In this document: piece after piece, positions 16,211-24,550 of the stretch
How the letters are laid out: each line of letters begins with the position of its first letter
Numbering within the stretch: position 1 is the first letter of the stretch
From: DTDR01 sp964505415
GTDB lineage: Bacteria; Hydrothermota; Tepidihabitantia; Tepidihabitantales; DTDR01
NCBI GenBank assembly: GCA_964505415.1
Contig: CAZDHW010000010.1
Coordinates: forward strand, 1-64,000
Direction: 5' to 3'
DNA length: 64,000 bases
Notes under the pieces: generated by a model
What the model was told of the DNA's origin: nothing
The model's input: the letters and a program-made list of their open reading frames with translations, nothing else
Databases searched by the model: none
Made by a program: the position numbers and the translations under genes

Positions 16211-18360
16211 AAAAAATATTAATTATCCTTCATCAAGAAGAAAAAGAGAAGTTTTTATCCGGTCTCCAAAGTTTAGGGATTTTTCATCTGGCTAATATTA
16301 CAACTGAATTTTTGACTATTCAAAAAGATACTTTAAACAAAATTGAAGAAGTTATTGATTTTTTAAATTCTTTTATTAATGAAGAGCTAAAAAAAGAGAA
16401 AATTTTAATTTCCGAAAAGAATTTAGAAGGTTTAAAAAAAGAAGAACTTCAGAATATTATTGATACTATTTTAGAAAAAAAGAAAAAAATTGAAGATTTA
16501 GAAAAAGAAATTAATTATTACCAAACAGAAATTAAAAAAATTGTGCCTTTTAAAAATTTTGTTTATCCCTTGGAAAAATTGAAAAATATTAAACATTTTA
16601 ATTTTATTTTTGGCAAAATTAGAAAAGGCGATTTTGTAAAATTAAAAGGTATTTTAGAAAGAGAAAAGGGATTTTATAGAATTATTAATGAAGAAAAAGA
16701 AGAAATTTCCCTTTTTATCGGCATCTTTAAAGAATTTTATGAAGAAATAAAAAGCCAATTAGTAAATAGCGGTTTAGAAATTGTTGACCTTACTAAATAT
16801 TCAGGAACAGTTAACGAAAATATTATTCAATTTCAAGAGAAAATAGCTAATCTTGAGGCTTTAAAAGAAAATTTGCAGGAAGAATTAAAAAATAGGGGAG
16901 AAGATTTTAAAAAATTGAAGATTTATTATGATTATCTTTTTAACGAAGAAATTAAAAAGGAAGTTGAAAAAAAACTTCCTTTTACTAAAAGATGTGTTTT
17001 TATTACTGGTTGGCTAAAAGAAAAGGACCTTTTTATTTTCGAGAAATTTGCCAAATCTTTTTCTACTGTTGTTTACCAGGTGATTACTCCAAAAGAAAAC
17101 GAAGAAATTCCGGTTGCTTTAGAAAATAAAAAGTTTTTTTATCCTTTTGAAACTGTGTTGGACTTGTACGGAATGCCAAAGCCTAACGAAATTGATCCTA
17201 CTCCCTTTTTGGCACCATTTTTTGCTATCTTTTTTGCTTTATGTTTAACTGATGCTGGCTACGGTTTCATTTTGACATTTCTTTCGTTTTTTTTATTAAA
17301 AAAATATCCTAAAGCCAAAAAATTTTTAACTCTTCTTTTAATCTGTTCAATTTTTACTATTTTTGCTGGAGCAATTACCAATGGTTGGTTTGGTGATTTT
17401 TTTGATAAGTTTAACATAAGTTTTTTAAAAGAATTAAAGAATAAATTAGTTGTTTTTGACCCCTTTAAAAATCCTTTAATATTTTTTATTATTTCTTTAA
17501 TTTTGGGATATATTCATTTAAATTATGGTTTCTTGTTAGAGGTTTATGAAGCTTTTAAGATAAAAAATCCTTTACCAGCAATTTTTAATGAGGGTTCTTG
17601 GTTTCTTATTTTGAATTCGTTTATTCTTTATCTTTACTTTAAAAAGTTTTATTTATTAATAATTTTTCTTTTAGGTATTTCTTTTATTATTGCTCTTTCG
17701 CGTTTTGAAGAACGCCTGTTTTTAAAACAATTTGTTTTGTCTCTAATAATCTTTTGTCTCTTATTATTTTTTGGTTACCGTTTAAACTTTTTGCCCCCAG
17801 TTTTTTATCTCTCTAAATATATTTTATTAACATTAATTATTTTCTTTATTGTTCTTTCTTTAAAAGAAGAATTTAAAAAAGAAAAGTTAATAATTAGTGG
17901 TATTACCATTTTGATTTTAGCCCTCTATGGTTTTCAACTGATAAACAAAGTTATACCTGTTCTTGCGGTATTAATTACCTTTTTTATTTTTAAAAATAAC
18001 TGGCTTTTATTGAAAAAAATTATTTGGGGAATTTATAATTTATACGGTGGCACTAGCTTTGTGGGTGTAGTTCTTTCTTACATAAGATTAATGGCTTTGG
18101 GGATGGTAACCGCTGGTATTGCTATGGCAATAAATACCATTGCTTTTTTAGCAATTAAAATTCCAGTAGTAGGAATTTTGGGTGCCTTGATTATTCTTTT
18201 AATTGGCCATACTTATAATATGGCAATAAATGTTTTGGGTGCTTTTGTTCATACTTTAAGATTACATTATGTAGAGTTTTTCCCGAGGTTTTTTACTGGT
18301 GGCGGAATAAAATTTATGCCTTTAAGAAGAGAAACAAAATATATAAAAATTGAAACTTAA
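16192..18360 (+). CDS. A/V-type ATP synthase subunit I
   Basis: A 722-residue membrane stator subunit. The first ~340 residues form the soluble arm (coiled coils, then TKRCVFITGWLKEKD). The PTPFLAPFFAIFFALCLTDAGYG segment starts the membrane half near 345, and the C-terminus carries GGTSFVGVVLSYIRLMALGM, whose arginine lines the ion path opposite the c-ring carboxylate. It anchors the stalks and forms the ion half-channels with subunit K. It overlaps the H gene and is followed after 11 nt by the K gene. Confidence 0.93.
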   Translation: MAIAKIKKILIILHQEEKEKFLSGLQSLGIFHLANITTEFLTIQKDTLNKIEEVIDFLNSFINEELKKEKILISEKNLEGLKKEELQNIIDTILEKKKKIEDLEKEINYYQTEIKKIVPFKNFVYPLEKLKNIKHFNFIFGKIRKGDFVKLKGILEREKGFYRIINEEKEEISLFIGIFKEFYEEIKSQLVNSGLEIVDLTKYSGTVNENIIQFQEKIANLEALKENLQEELKNRGEDFKKLKIYYDYLFNEEIKKEVEKKLPFTKRCVFITGWLKEKDLFIFEKFAKSFSTVVYQVITPKENEEIPVALENKKFFYPFETVLDLYGMPKPNEIDPTPFLAPFFAIFFALCLTDAGYGFILTFLSFFLLKKYPKAKKFLTLLLICSIFTIFAGAITNGWFGDFFDKFNISFLKELKNKLVVFDPFKNPLIFFIISLILGYIHLNYGFLLEVYEAFKIKNPLPAIFNEGSWFLILNSFILYLYFKKFYLLIIFLLGISFIIALSRFEERLFLKQFVLSLIIFCLLLFFGYRLNFLPPVFYLSKYILLTLIIFFIVLSLKEEFKKEKLIISGITILILALYGFQLINKVIPVLAVLITFFIFKNNWLLLKKIIWGIYNLYGGTSFVGVVLSYIRLMALGMVTAGIAMAINTIAFLAIKIPVVGILGALIILLIGHTYNMAINVLGAFVHTLRLHYVEFFPRFFTGGGIKFMPLRRETKYIKIET

Positions 18361-18371
18361 AAGGAGGAGAT

Positions 18372-18836
18372 ATGGGATTAGGAATAGCAATTTTAGGTTT
18401 TGCTTTATCAGCGTTTTTAGCCGGTATTGGTTCGGCATTAGGAATTTCTTATGTTTCCCGTGTGGCTAACGGTGTGTTGGCTGAAGACCCAACTAAATTC
18501 GGCAGTCTTTTTATCTTAGTTGCTCTTCCTGGAACTCAAGGATTTTACGGATTTTTGGGTGCCTTTTTAGGAATGATGAAAATTGGTATTTTAGGAAATC
18601 CAGTACCTATTACTTTAGACCAAGGAGCACAACTTTTTCTTTCTTGTTTACCAGTTGGCATCGCCGGTTTTATTACAGCAATCCTTCAAGGAAAAGTTTG
18701 CGCTGCTGGCGCGGAATTAGTGGCTAAAAGACCGACAGAAGCAATGAAAGCAGTAATTTACGGTGCTTTGGTAGAAACCTATGCAGTGTTAGGACTTTTA
18801 GCCACAATTTTTTTACAGATGGGGGTAAGGGTGTGA
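18372..18836 (+). CDS. A/V-type ATP synthase subunit K (duplicated c-ring proteolipid, Na+-type site)
   Basis: The 154-residue protein has four TM helices (two fused hairpins), as in Enterococcus NtpK. The ion-site residues of NtpK are all present: Leu52, Thr55 and Gln56 in LPGTQGFYGF, Gln106 in LQGKV, and the single carboxylate Glu135 in ALVETYAVLG. The first hairpin has no acidic residue at the equivalent place, so there is one ion per four helices. These residues predict sodium coupling. A strong SD (AAAGGAGGAG) precedes ATG 18372, matching the many copies needed per ring. Confidence 0.93.
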   Translation: MGLGIAILGFALSAFLAGIGSALGISYVSRVANGVLAEDPTKFGSLFILVALPGTQGFYGFLGAFLGMMKIGILGNPVPITLDQGAQLFLSCLPVGIAGFITAILQGKVCAAGAELVAKRPTEAMKAVIYGALVETYAVLGLLATIFLQMGVRV

Positions 18837-19375
18837 TTGATCTTATTAAAATAAAAGAAAAAATCTTTAAAGAGGCTGAAGAAGAAAAAAGAAAGATTTT
18901 GTTAGAAACTGAGAAAAAAATTAAAGCGATTGAAGAAGAAACCCAAAAAAAACTAAACGAATTAGAAAGACAAGCGGAAGAATTTTGGGAAAGGCAGATT
19001 GAAGAGTTAAAAAGAAGAGAACTTTCAAAATTAAAGAAAGAAGAGAATTTTAAAATTCTAAAGGCTAAATGGGATATTATTGAAAATCTTTTTAATTTGC
19101 TAATTAAGGAGATTAAAAAGGATTCCCGTTATGTAGATTTAATAAAAGAAAAAATCAAAAATGAAAATATCCAAGAAATAATTATTTCTTCTGAAGATTT
19201 TCCTTTACTTCATTCTTCAGATTTGGCTAATAAAAAAATAATAACCGATAATAAAATCAAAGGAGGGTTTCTTATAAAAAAAGAAAAAGAAGAGATTGAC
19301 TTTACTTTAGAAAGTCTTTTAAAGGAATTGAAAAAAAGATATTTAAAAGAGATTGACAAATTGTTATTCGGCTAA
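18833..19375 (+). CDS. A/V-type ATP synthase subunit E
   Basis: A 180-residue protein with a long N-terminal charged coiled coil (residues 1-85) and a compact C-terminal domain ending in TLESLLKELKKRYLKEIDKLL, the layout of peripheral-stalk subunit E. It starts with GTG 18833 overlapping the K stop (GTGA). It is the last ATPase gene here: subunits C, F, A, B and D do not follow, and the next gene is on the opposite strand with overlapping 3' ends. Confidence 0.85.
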   Translation: MIDLIKIKEKIFKEAEEEKRKILLETEKKIKAIEEETQKKLNELERQAEEFWERQIEELKRRELSKLKKEENFKILKAKWDIIENLFNLLIKEIKKDSRYVDLIKEKIKNENIQEIIISSEDFPLLHSSDLANKKIITDNKIKGGFLIKKEKEEIDFTLESLLKELKKRYLKEIDKLLFG

Positions 19376-20587
19376 CATCGGCAACATCAGAGAGGCATCA
19401 GGAAGAAGTAAAATATTTCTAACAGTATCTTTCTTGAAAGTATAATCTAAAGCATCTTGAATGCTAGTAAAAGGTTTCATAAATATGGCCTCAACAATTT
19501 CATCAGGGATACCAACAACCGTATAAACTTCCGCCCAGGTTAAAAGTTCGGCTAGTTTTGCTGATTTATGATAACCTAAAACGAAATTTCTTTTTACATT
19601 TTCAATAACTTCTTGAGGCGAATTAGCATCTTTCATAATTGATATAAATTCTTCTTCGCCAATTCCTTTTTCACAAGAAGAAACTAAAATAATCTTGCCA
19701 CCTTCTTTTAATGCCATTTTAGCATTTTCTAATCCTTTTTGCGCTTGATAAAAATTTATATTATAAGGTTCTTTAATTAGAGCAATTACAATATCATATT
19801 TTTCTTTTATTGGAATACAAAAAACTTTTTCTGCCCATTTAATCCCTTCTTTAAAAGAAGTGATTAGATTGCCAAAAGTTAAATTATAAATATTTTTCTT
19901 TTGATCAACAATTACCTGAATAGAAAAGATCGGTTTTCTAACTGCCTTTGCTACCTCTTCCATATCATTAGCAACTGGATTATTAGTAATAGCTAAAAGG
20001 GTTGCTTCTCTCTTTAAAGAAAGGAGATGATTAGCAGAAATACTTTCGTAACCAGCAATTCCAGGCAAAAAAGTTTTTCGACCACCAGTATAACCAGCAA
20101 AATAATGAGGTTCAACAGAATTGATAGTAATAATTTTATCAACCTTTTCGATTAATTTATTAAGATAAATTGGGGTGTTAAAGCTGGTTTTCCCTAAATA
20201 AACCAATTCATTTTTATTCCGGCAATCGTGATAAAAAATTCTATCTTTATATTTTTCATAAAAATTACCAAAAATCTGTAAATTTTCTTTTTCATCAGGT
20301 TTTCGGTGTGATCCTAGTGCCACTAGAAAATAAATTTCCTTATTTAAAAAATTATCACTCAAAATTTCAAGAATCTGGGATGTGGGGGTTGGTCGGGTAT
20401 AATCATTAACAATAATTAAAAAGGATTTACCCGAAGAAAGAAAATCTTTGGTTTCGGTTTTTAATTTTTGAATAGCCAAATTTAAATCAACAAGCGGAGG
20501 TTTTATGGGTGTTAAAATATTAAAATTAATACTATCAGGAATTTTAATTACCTCTTTTTTATTTCCATAAGTAATTGTGTAATTCAT
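19364..20587 (-). CDS. LarA-type nickel-dependent lactate racemase family protein
   Basis: A 407-residue protein of the LarA family. It shows IIVNDYTRPTPTSQILEIL near residue 60, the HDCRNK histidine near 119, and EPHYFAGYTGGRKTFLPG near 180, where His and Lys are a LarA catalytic base and the attachment lysine of the nickel-pincer cofactor. LarA-like enzymes racemise or epimerise 2-hydroxyacids. Cofactor-making larB, larC and larE are not in the window, so the substrate and cofactor status are inferred. Its 3' end overlaps the ATPase subunit E gene by 12 nt (convergent). Confidence 0.85.
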   Translation of the reverse strand: MNYTITYGNKKEVIKIPDSINFNILTPIKPPLVDLNLAIQKLKTETKDFLSSGKSFLIIVNDYTRPTPTSQILEILSDNFLNKEIYFLVALGSHRKPDEKENLQIFGNFYEKYKDRIFYHDCRNKNELVYLGKTSFNTPIYLNKLIEKVDKIITINSVEPHYFAGYTGGRKTFLPGIAGYESISANHLLSLKREATLLAITNNPVANDMEEVAKAVRKPIFSIQVIVDQKKNIYNLTFGNLITSFKEGIKWAEKVFCIPIKEKYDIVIALIKEPYNINFYQAQKGLENAKMALKEGGKIILVSSCEKGIGEEEFISIMKDANSPQEVIENVKRNFVLGYHKSAKLAELLTWAEVYTVVGIPDEIVEAIFMKPFTSIQDALDYTFKKDTVRNILLLPDASLMLPMLAE

Positions 20588-20597
20588 TTATTGTAAA

Positions 20598-20626
20598 ATT
20601 ATAAAAAATTAATTAGCAAAAGTCAA
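20598..20626 (-). promoter_or_regulatory. larA-like gene promoter
   Basis: On the minus strand, TTGACT (20621-20626), 17 nt, TATAAT (20598-20603). The start codon is 10 nt past the -10, without an SD. Confidence 0.7.
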
Positions 20627-20650
20627 TAAATTCAGAGGAGACGGTATAGA

Positions 20651-20663
20651 GGATGGTAGGGGG
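20651..20663 (+). repeat. partial copy of a dispersed intergenic repeat
   Basis: GGATGGTAGGGGG here resembles the core of the repeat seen at 45507-45528 and 61220-61241 (GGATGGT followed by a G run). The match is short, so membership is tentative. Confidence 0.3.
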
Positions 20664-20766
20664 AACGAATGTTTAGGAAATTTTTCTATTTTTTACCTTT
20701 AACATCGCTTTATTATAAATAACGGAAAAAAATTATTTATATTACCCCAAAATTTTAATATACAAT

Positions 20767-20795
20767 TTGACATAAAAGAAATTTTTGAGCATAAT
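20767..20795 (+). promoter_or_regulatory. tRNA cluster promoter
   Basis: TTGACA (20767-20772), 17 nt, CATAAT (20790-20795), 19 nt before the first tRNA. Confidence 0.6.
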
Positions 20796-20814
20796 TATAA
20801 AAATTAAGCTAAAA

Positions 20815-20900
20815 GGAGGGTTAGCCTAATTGGTAAGGCAGCGGACTTGAAATCCGCCGTCGCGAAAAGCGACATGGGGGTTCGAGTCCCTCACCCTCCG
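20815..20900 (+). tRNA. tRNA-Ser (anticodon TGA)
   Basis: The acceptor stem GGAGGGT (20815-20821) pairs with ACCCTCC (20893-20899), followed by discriminator G. The anticodon stem-loop CGGACTTGAAATCCG presents TGA. A long variable arm (GTCGCGAAAAGCGAC) is typical of serine tRNAs. The T-arm GGGGGTTCGAGTCCC is intact. CCA is not encoded. Confidence 0.96.
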
Positions 20901-20901
20901 T

Positions 20902-20996
20902 GGAGAGGTGGCCGAGATTGGTCTAAGGCGTCCGCTTGCTAAGCGGAAGTCCATCCCAAAAAGGATGGACCGTGGGTTCGAATCCCACCCTCTCCG
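20902..20996 (+). tRNA. tRNA-Ser (anticodon GCT)
   Basis: The acceptor GGAGAGG pairs with CCTCTCC (20989-20995) with discriminator G. The anticodon arm TCCGCTTGCTAAGCGGA presents GCT. The long variable arm (GTCCATCCCAAAAAGGATGGAC) forms an 8-bp stem. It follows the previous tRNA after a single base, so the two are surely co-transcribed. CCA is not encoded. Confidence 0.96.
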
Positions 20997-21009
20997 ATAA
21001 ATTAAAAAC

Positions 21010-21037
21010 TTGATTTATTAAAAAATTTTTTTAAAAT
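21010..21037 (+). promoter_or_regulatory. possible promoter of tRNA-Arg
   Basis: TTGATT (21010-21015), 16 nt, TAAAAT (21032-21037). The mature tRNA 5' end is only 8 nt past the -10. The region is AT-rich, so chance is possible. Confidence 0.4.
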
Positions 21038-21045
21038 TAATAAAT

Positions 21046-21119
21046 GCCCCTGTAGCTCAGTTGGAAAGAGCGACAGTTTCCTAAACTGTAGGTCGTGAGT
21101 TCGAATCTCACCAGGGGCA
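21046..21119 (+). tRNA. tRNA-Arg (anticodon CCT)
   Basis: The acceptor GCCCCTG pairs with CAGGGGC (21112-21118), discriminator A. The anticodon arm ACAGTTTCCTAAACTGT presents CCT, which reads AGG. The D-arm (AGCTCAGTTGGAAAGAGC) and T-arm (GTGAGTTCGAATCTCAC) are normal. CCA is not encoded. A TPR protein gene starts 10 nt after it. Confidence 0.96.
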
Positions 21120-21129
21120 TTAAAAAATT

Positions 21130-21804
21130 ATGAAAGTAAAAGAAGATTTTTTACAAAATTTTTTGGCTAAAATTGTAAGTTATTATTATCAAAACAAAAG
21201 AAATTTCTTTATAATCGTGAGTGCAATTATTGCGGGTGTTTTTATTATCATTTTTTCAATAGGCGGAAAACCAAAAACTCATCCGGAAGCACAAATCCGT
21301 TTTACCCAAGCATTAGGTTTATATTCTATTGGTAATCTCTCTCAGGCTGAAGCCCAATTTTTGGAACTAACAAGATTATTTGGCAATACTCCTTTAGGAA
21401 TAAAAGCATATTTTTATTTAGGGAGAATTTATTATCAAACTCAACGATTTATTGAAGCCCAAAGAGCTTTTGAAAAATTTTATGTCAAAGAGAAAAAAAA
21501 TCCAGTATTATCGCCGGCCGCTCTCATGAGTATTGCTAACTGTTTTGAAGAGCTTTCAGAATTTAAAAAAGCTGCTACCACTTATGAGGAAGTTTATAAA
21601 AAATACCCAAAATCATTATACGCTGCCAAAGCTTTACAATCAGCAGGAAGATGTTATCTTTTGATAAATAATTATAAAAAAGCTATCGAGGTTTTAGAAT
21701 TAGCTCTTAAAAAATTTCCTAATTTTCAGGAAAATAGTGAGACTAAGGCACTGTTATTTTTTGCAAAATCAGCGTTAGGAAAAATTAATATCTCTACTTA
21801 TTGA
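21130..21804 (+). CDS. membrane-anchored TPR protein (YfgM/BamD/YbgF-like repeats)
   Basis: The 224-residue protein has one N-terminal TM helix (residues about 25-45, FFIIVSAIIAGVFIIIFSI). Behind it lie at least four TPR-type repeats (for example AQAEAQFLELTRLF-like, RFIEAQRAFEKFY, FKKAATTYEEVYKKYP, YKKAIEVLELALKKFP). The topology suggests a periplasmic scaffold for envelope protein assembly, as in YfgM or tol-pal YbgF. The specific partner is unknown. It follows tRNA-Arg closely and may be co-transcribed with the tRNAs. Confidence 0.75.
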   Translation: MKVKEDFLQNFLAKIVSYYYQNKRNFFIIVSAIIAGVFIIIFSIGGKPKTHPEAQIRFTQALGLYSIGNLSQAEAQFLELTRLFGNTPLGIKAYFYLGRIYYQTQRFIEAQRAFEKFYVKEKKNPVLSPAALMSIANCFEELSEFKKAATTYEEVYKKYPKSLYAAKALQSAGRCYLLINNYKKAIEVLELALKKFPNFQENSETKALLFFAKSALGKINISTY

Positions 21805-21834
21805 TTTTATTAAAAATTTCATTATTTTTATAAT

Positions 21835-22158
21835 ATGATTACCTTAACTAAAGACAACTTTGAAAAAGAAATTTTAAAATGTGACACGTTAGTATTTATT
21901 GATTTTTGGGCTGATTGGTGTATGCCTTGTAAAATGATGATGCCTATTGTGGAGGAGCTTGCGAAAGAATATCAAGGAAAGGTAAAATTCGCAAAAGTTA
22001 ATGTTGACGAAGAAAATGAATTAGCAGAGAGATACCAAGTTATGAGTATTCCAACTTTTATTTTTATGAAAAACGGTAAAATCCTTGACAAAGTTATTGG
22101 AGCAGTACCGAAAACAATTTTGATAAAAAAATTAAATGAATTTCTGGAGGAAAAATGA
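21835..22158 (+). CDS. trxA: thioredoxin
   Basis: A 107-residue classical thioredoxin with active site WCMPC (Trp28, Cys29, Cys32) after FIDFWAD and the cis-proline loop SIPTF near residue 74. It is a cytoplasmic disulfide reductant. The active-site dipeptide is Met-Pro instead of the usual Gly-Pro, which can shift the redox potential. The bases TATAAT abut the ATG directly, too close to be a usable -10 for this start. The gene probably belongs with the upstream TPR gene. It overlaps the TlpA-like gene by 4 nt. Confidence 0.93.
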   Translation: MITLTKDNFEKEILKCDTLVFIDFWADWCMPCKMMMPIVEELAKEYQGKVKFAKVNVDEENELAERYQVMSIPTFIFMKNGKILDKVIGAVPKTILIKKLNEFLEEK

Positions 22159-22625
22159 AGTTCATTAGTATTATTTTAATTTTTATTTTTTTAATTAACT
22201 GTGGAGGCAAAAGATTACAAGAGCCATTGGAATTTCAATTAGAAACCTTGGAAGGTGAAAAAATCGATTTAAAAAACTATAAGGGAAGAGTTATTCTTAT
22301 GGATTTTTGGGCAACTTGGTGTCCACCTTGTCGAGCAGCAATTCCTCATTTGATAGATCTTTATCAAAAATACCAGAATAAAAATTTTGCTGTTTTAGGA
22401 ATTGGTCTTGATGAAAAAGAGGCATTAAAAAAAATGAAGGAAGAGTTAAATATTCCTTATCCTATTTTTATTGGTAATAATGAAATGGCTAAATTTTATC
22501 AAATATCAGCGATACCTACTTTGGTACTTATAAATAAAAAAGGGAGCATCGCTTATAAAGAAGTTGGTTTTTCAGAAGAAGGAATTAAAAATTTGGAATC
22601 AAAAATTTTAGAAATGTTAGAATAA
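22155..22625 (+). CDS. TlpA/ResA-like thioredoxin lipoprotein
   Basis: A 156-residue lipoprotein (lipobox LINC, Cys16) with an AhpC/TSA-type thioredoxin fold and the motif WCPPC (Cys56, Cys59), the TlpA/ResA/DsbE hallmark. The cis-proline loop is AIPTLV. Such proteins reduce disulfides outside the cytoplasm, for example in cytochrome or envelope proteins. An SD (GGAGGAAAA) is provided by the end of trxA, so the cytoplasmic and exported thioredoxins are translationally coupled. Confidence 0.9.
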   Translation: MKFISIILIFIFLINCGGKRLQEPLEFQLETLEGEKIDLKNYKGRVILMDFWATWCPPCRAAIPHLIDLYQKYQNKNFAVLGIGLDEKEALKKMKEELNIPYPIFIGNNEMAKFYQISAIPTLVLINKKGSIAYKEVGFSEEGIKNLESKILEMLE

Positions 22626-22626
22626 A

Positions 22627-23031
22627 ATGGAAAAAGTTGAGTTAAAATGGTTAAGAGGATTAAAATTTTTATTAATAGATTCTGAAAACCACCAAGTGTT
22701 GCTTGATTCAACTAAAGAAAGCGAGGGGCAAAGAGAAGGTTTTAAACCAATTCATCTTTTTATGGCAGCAATTGCTGGTTGTATGGCAATGGATATTGTA
22801 TCAATATTAAATAAAAAAAGAGAAAATCTGAAAGATTTTTTGATAGAAATCGTGGGGGAAAGAGCTAATGAACATCCAAAAAGATTTGTTAAGATCGATA
22901 TAAAGTTTAAAATTAATAAAGAAGTGAACCAAAAAGCAATTGAAGAAGCTTTTTTACTTTCTAAAGAAAAATACTGTTCCGTATTGCATTCAATTTTAAA
23001 TAAACCTGAGATTAACTTTTACTTCGAATGA
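22627..23031 (+). CDS. OsmC family protein
   Basis: A 134-residue OsmC/Ohr-fold protein. The first cysteine sits in MAAIAGCMAMD near residue 52 and the second in KEKYCSVLHS near 117, the pair used for peroxide reduction. Together with the adjacent thioredoxins it suggests a small redox-protection group. Many YhfA-like OsmC proteins have no proven activity. It starts one base after the previous stop and overlaps guaB by 4 nt. Confidence 0.88.
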   Translation: MEKVELKWLRGLKFLLIDSENHQVLLDSTKESEGQREGFKPIHLFMAAIAGCMAMDIVSILNKKRENLKDFLIEIVGERANEHPKRFVKIDIKFKINKEVNQKAIEEAFLLSKEKYCSVLHSILNKPEINFYFE

Positions 23032-24491
23032 GGAATAAATTTATTGAAGGCTTAACTTTTGATGATATCCTTTTAATTCCTCAAAAATCAGAAATTTTAC
23101 CGAAAGATGTTGATGTGTCCACAAAGTTTTCTCGAGGAATAAAGCTTCATATTCCCTTAGTAAGTGCCGCAATGGATACCACTACGGAAGCCCAAATGGC
23201 TATTGCCTTAGCAATAGCGGGTGGTATCGGGGTTATTCACAAAAATCTTTCAATCGAAGAGCAAAGACAAGAAGTAATAAAAGTTAAAAGAGCTGAAAGT
23301 GTAAAAATTTATAATCCTATTACTATTAATCCTAACCAATTGATTAAAGAAGCCAAAGAATTAATGGAAAAACATTCTATTTCTGGAATTCCAGTAGTGG
23401 ATGAAAAAGGAAAATTAAAAGGAATTATTACTAGAAGAGATATAATCTTTGAAAAAGATTTAAATCAGCCAGTAAGTAAATTAATGACTAAAGAAAACTT
23501 AGTTACGGCTGATGAGAACATAAACTTAGAAGAAGCCATAAAAATTTTGCGAAAAAGAAAAGTCGAAAAGCTTCTTTTGGTAGATAAAAATTATTGTTTA
23601 AAAGGTTTAATTACTGTAAAAGATATCATAAAAAAAATGGAACATCCGCAAGCAACGGTTGATGAATATGGTAGGCTCAGAACGGCTGCTGCAGTAGGCG
23701 TGGATAAAACTTCTATCGATCGTGCTTATGCTTTAGTAGAAGCTGGCGTTGATGCTTTAGTAGTAGATACAGCCCATGCCCATTCTTATTTAGTTTTCAA
23801 ATTAATCAAAGAGTTAAGAAAAAAATTTCCTGATATTCAACTGATAGTTGGAAATGTAGCTACTGCCGAGGCATGTTTAGATTTAGTGAAACTGAATGTT
23901 GATGCGATAAAAGTAGGTATTGGACCCGGTTCTATTTGCACTACTCGAATAGTAGCTGGTGTAGGTGTACCCCAAATTACAGCGATTATGGAAGCTGCAA
24001 AAGTACTTAAAAAATATAAAATTCCATTAATTGCTGACGGTGGAATTAGGTACTCCGGTGATATTGTAAAAGCCTTGGCTTGCGGTGCTGATACAGTGAT
24101 GATCGGAAACCTTTTTGCTGGAACTGATGAAAGTCCAGGCGAAGAGATACTATTAGAAGGAAGAAGATACAAAATTTATCGAGCTATGGGGTCAATAAGT
24201 GCAATGAAGGCGGGGTCAAAAGATAGATATTTCCAAGAAGAAGCTAAAAAATTTGTTCCCGAAGGTATAGAAGGCTTGGTTCCTTATCGTGGTAAAGTTT
24301 CAGAAGTTATTTTTCAGTTAATTGGTGGTTTAAAAGCTGGGATGGGGTATGTGGGAGCCAGAAATTTAGCAGAATTGAGAAAAAAAGCAAAATTTATAAA
24401 AATTACTTATTCTGGATTAAAAGAAAGCCACCCACACGATATCATTATTAGCAAAGAAGCTCCGAATTATGAAAAACCAAAATTTTTATAA
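23028..24491 (+). CDS. guaB: inosine-5'-monophosphate dehydrogenase
   Basis: A 487-residue IMPDH. It opens with GLTFDDILLIPQKSEILP, carries two CBS domains (about residues 95-205) and the catalytic loop GPGSICTTRIVAGVGVPQ with the active-site Cys near 305, and the flap GMGYVGA near the C-terminus. It oxidises IMP to XMP, the committed step of GMP synthesis. It ends before a hairpin terminator shared with the converging DUF4870 gene. Confidence 0.97.
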   Translation: MRNKFIEGLTFDDILLIPQKSEILPKDVDVSTKFSRGIKLHIPLVSAAMDTTTEAQMAIALAIAGGIGVIHKNLSIEEQRQEVIKVKRAESVKIYNPITINPNQLIKEAKELMEKHSISGIPVVDEKGKLKGIITRRDIIFEKDLNQPVSKLMTKENLVTADENINLEEAIKILRKRKVEKLLLVDKNYCLKGLITVKDIIKKMEHPQATVDEYGRLRTAAAVGVDKTSIDRAYALVEAGVDALVVDTAHAHSYLVFKLIKELRKKFPDIQLIVGNVATAEACLDLVKLNVDAIKVGIGPGSICTTRIVAGVGVPQITAIMEAAKVLKKYKIPLIADGGIRYSGDIVKALACGADTVMIGNLFAGTDESPGEEILLEGRRYKIYRAMGSISAMKAGSKDRYFQEEAKKFVPEGIEGLVPYRGKVSEVIFQLIGGLKAGMGYVGARNLAELRKKAKFIKITYSGLKESHPHDIIISKEAPNYEKPKFL

Positions 24492-24537
24492 AAAATATAA
24501 GTTTACATAATATATATTATCAGAACTTATATATTTT
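24491..24537. terminator. bidirectional terminator between guaB and DUF4870 gene
   Basis: An A/T-rich inverted repeat (ATATAAGTT about 24495-24503; AACTTATAT 24524-24532) is flanked by A-run on the left and T-run on the right. It lies between convergent stops, so it could serve both directions. Confidence 0.5.
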
Positions 24538-24550
24538 TAATTTATTAATT

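Noticed and set aside
21829..21834. TATAAT touching the trxA start codon as a promoter -10
   Set aside because: Transcription would start inside the coding region, and no -35 lies at 16-17 nt; the usable TTGATT is 22 nt away.
23837..24172. Antisense open frame inside guaB
   Set aside because: Mirrors the codon usage of the intact IMPDH gene and matches no family; a shadow frame.
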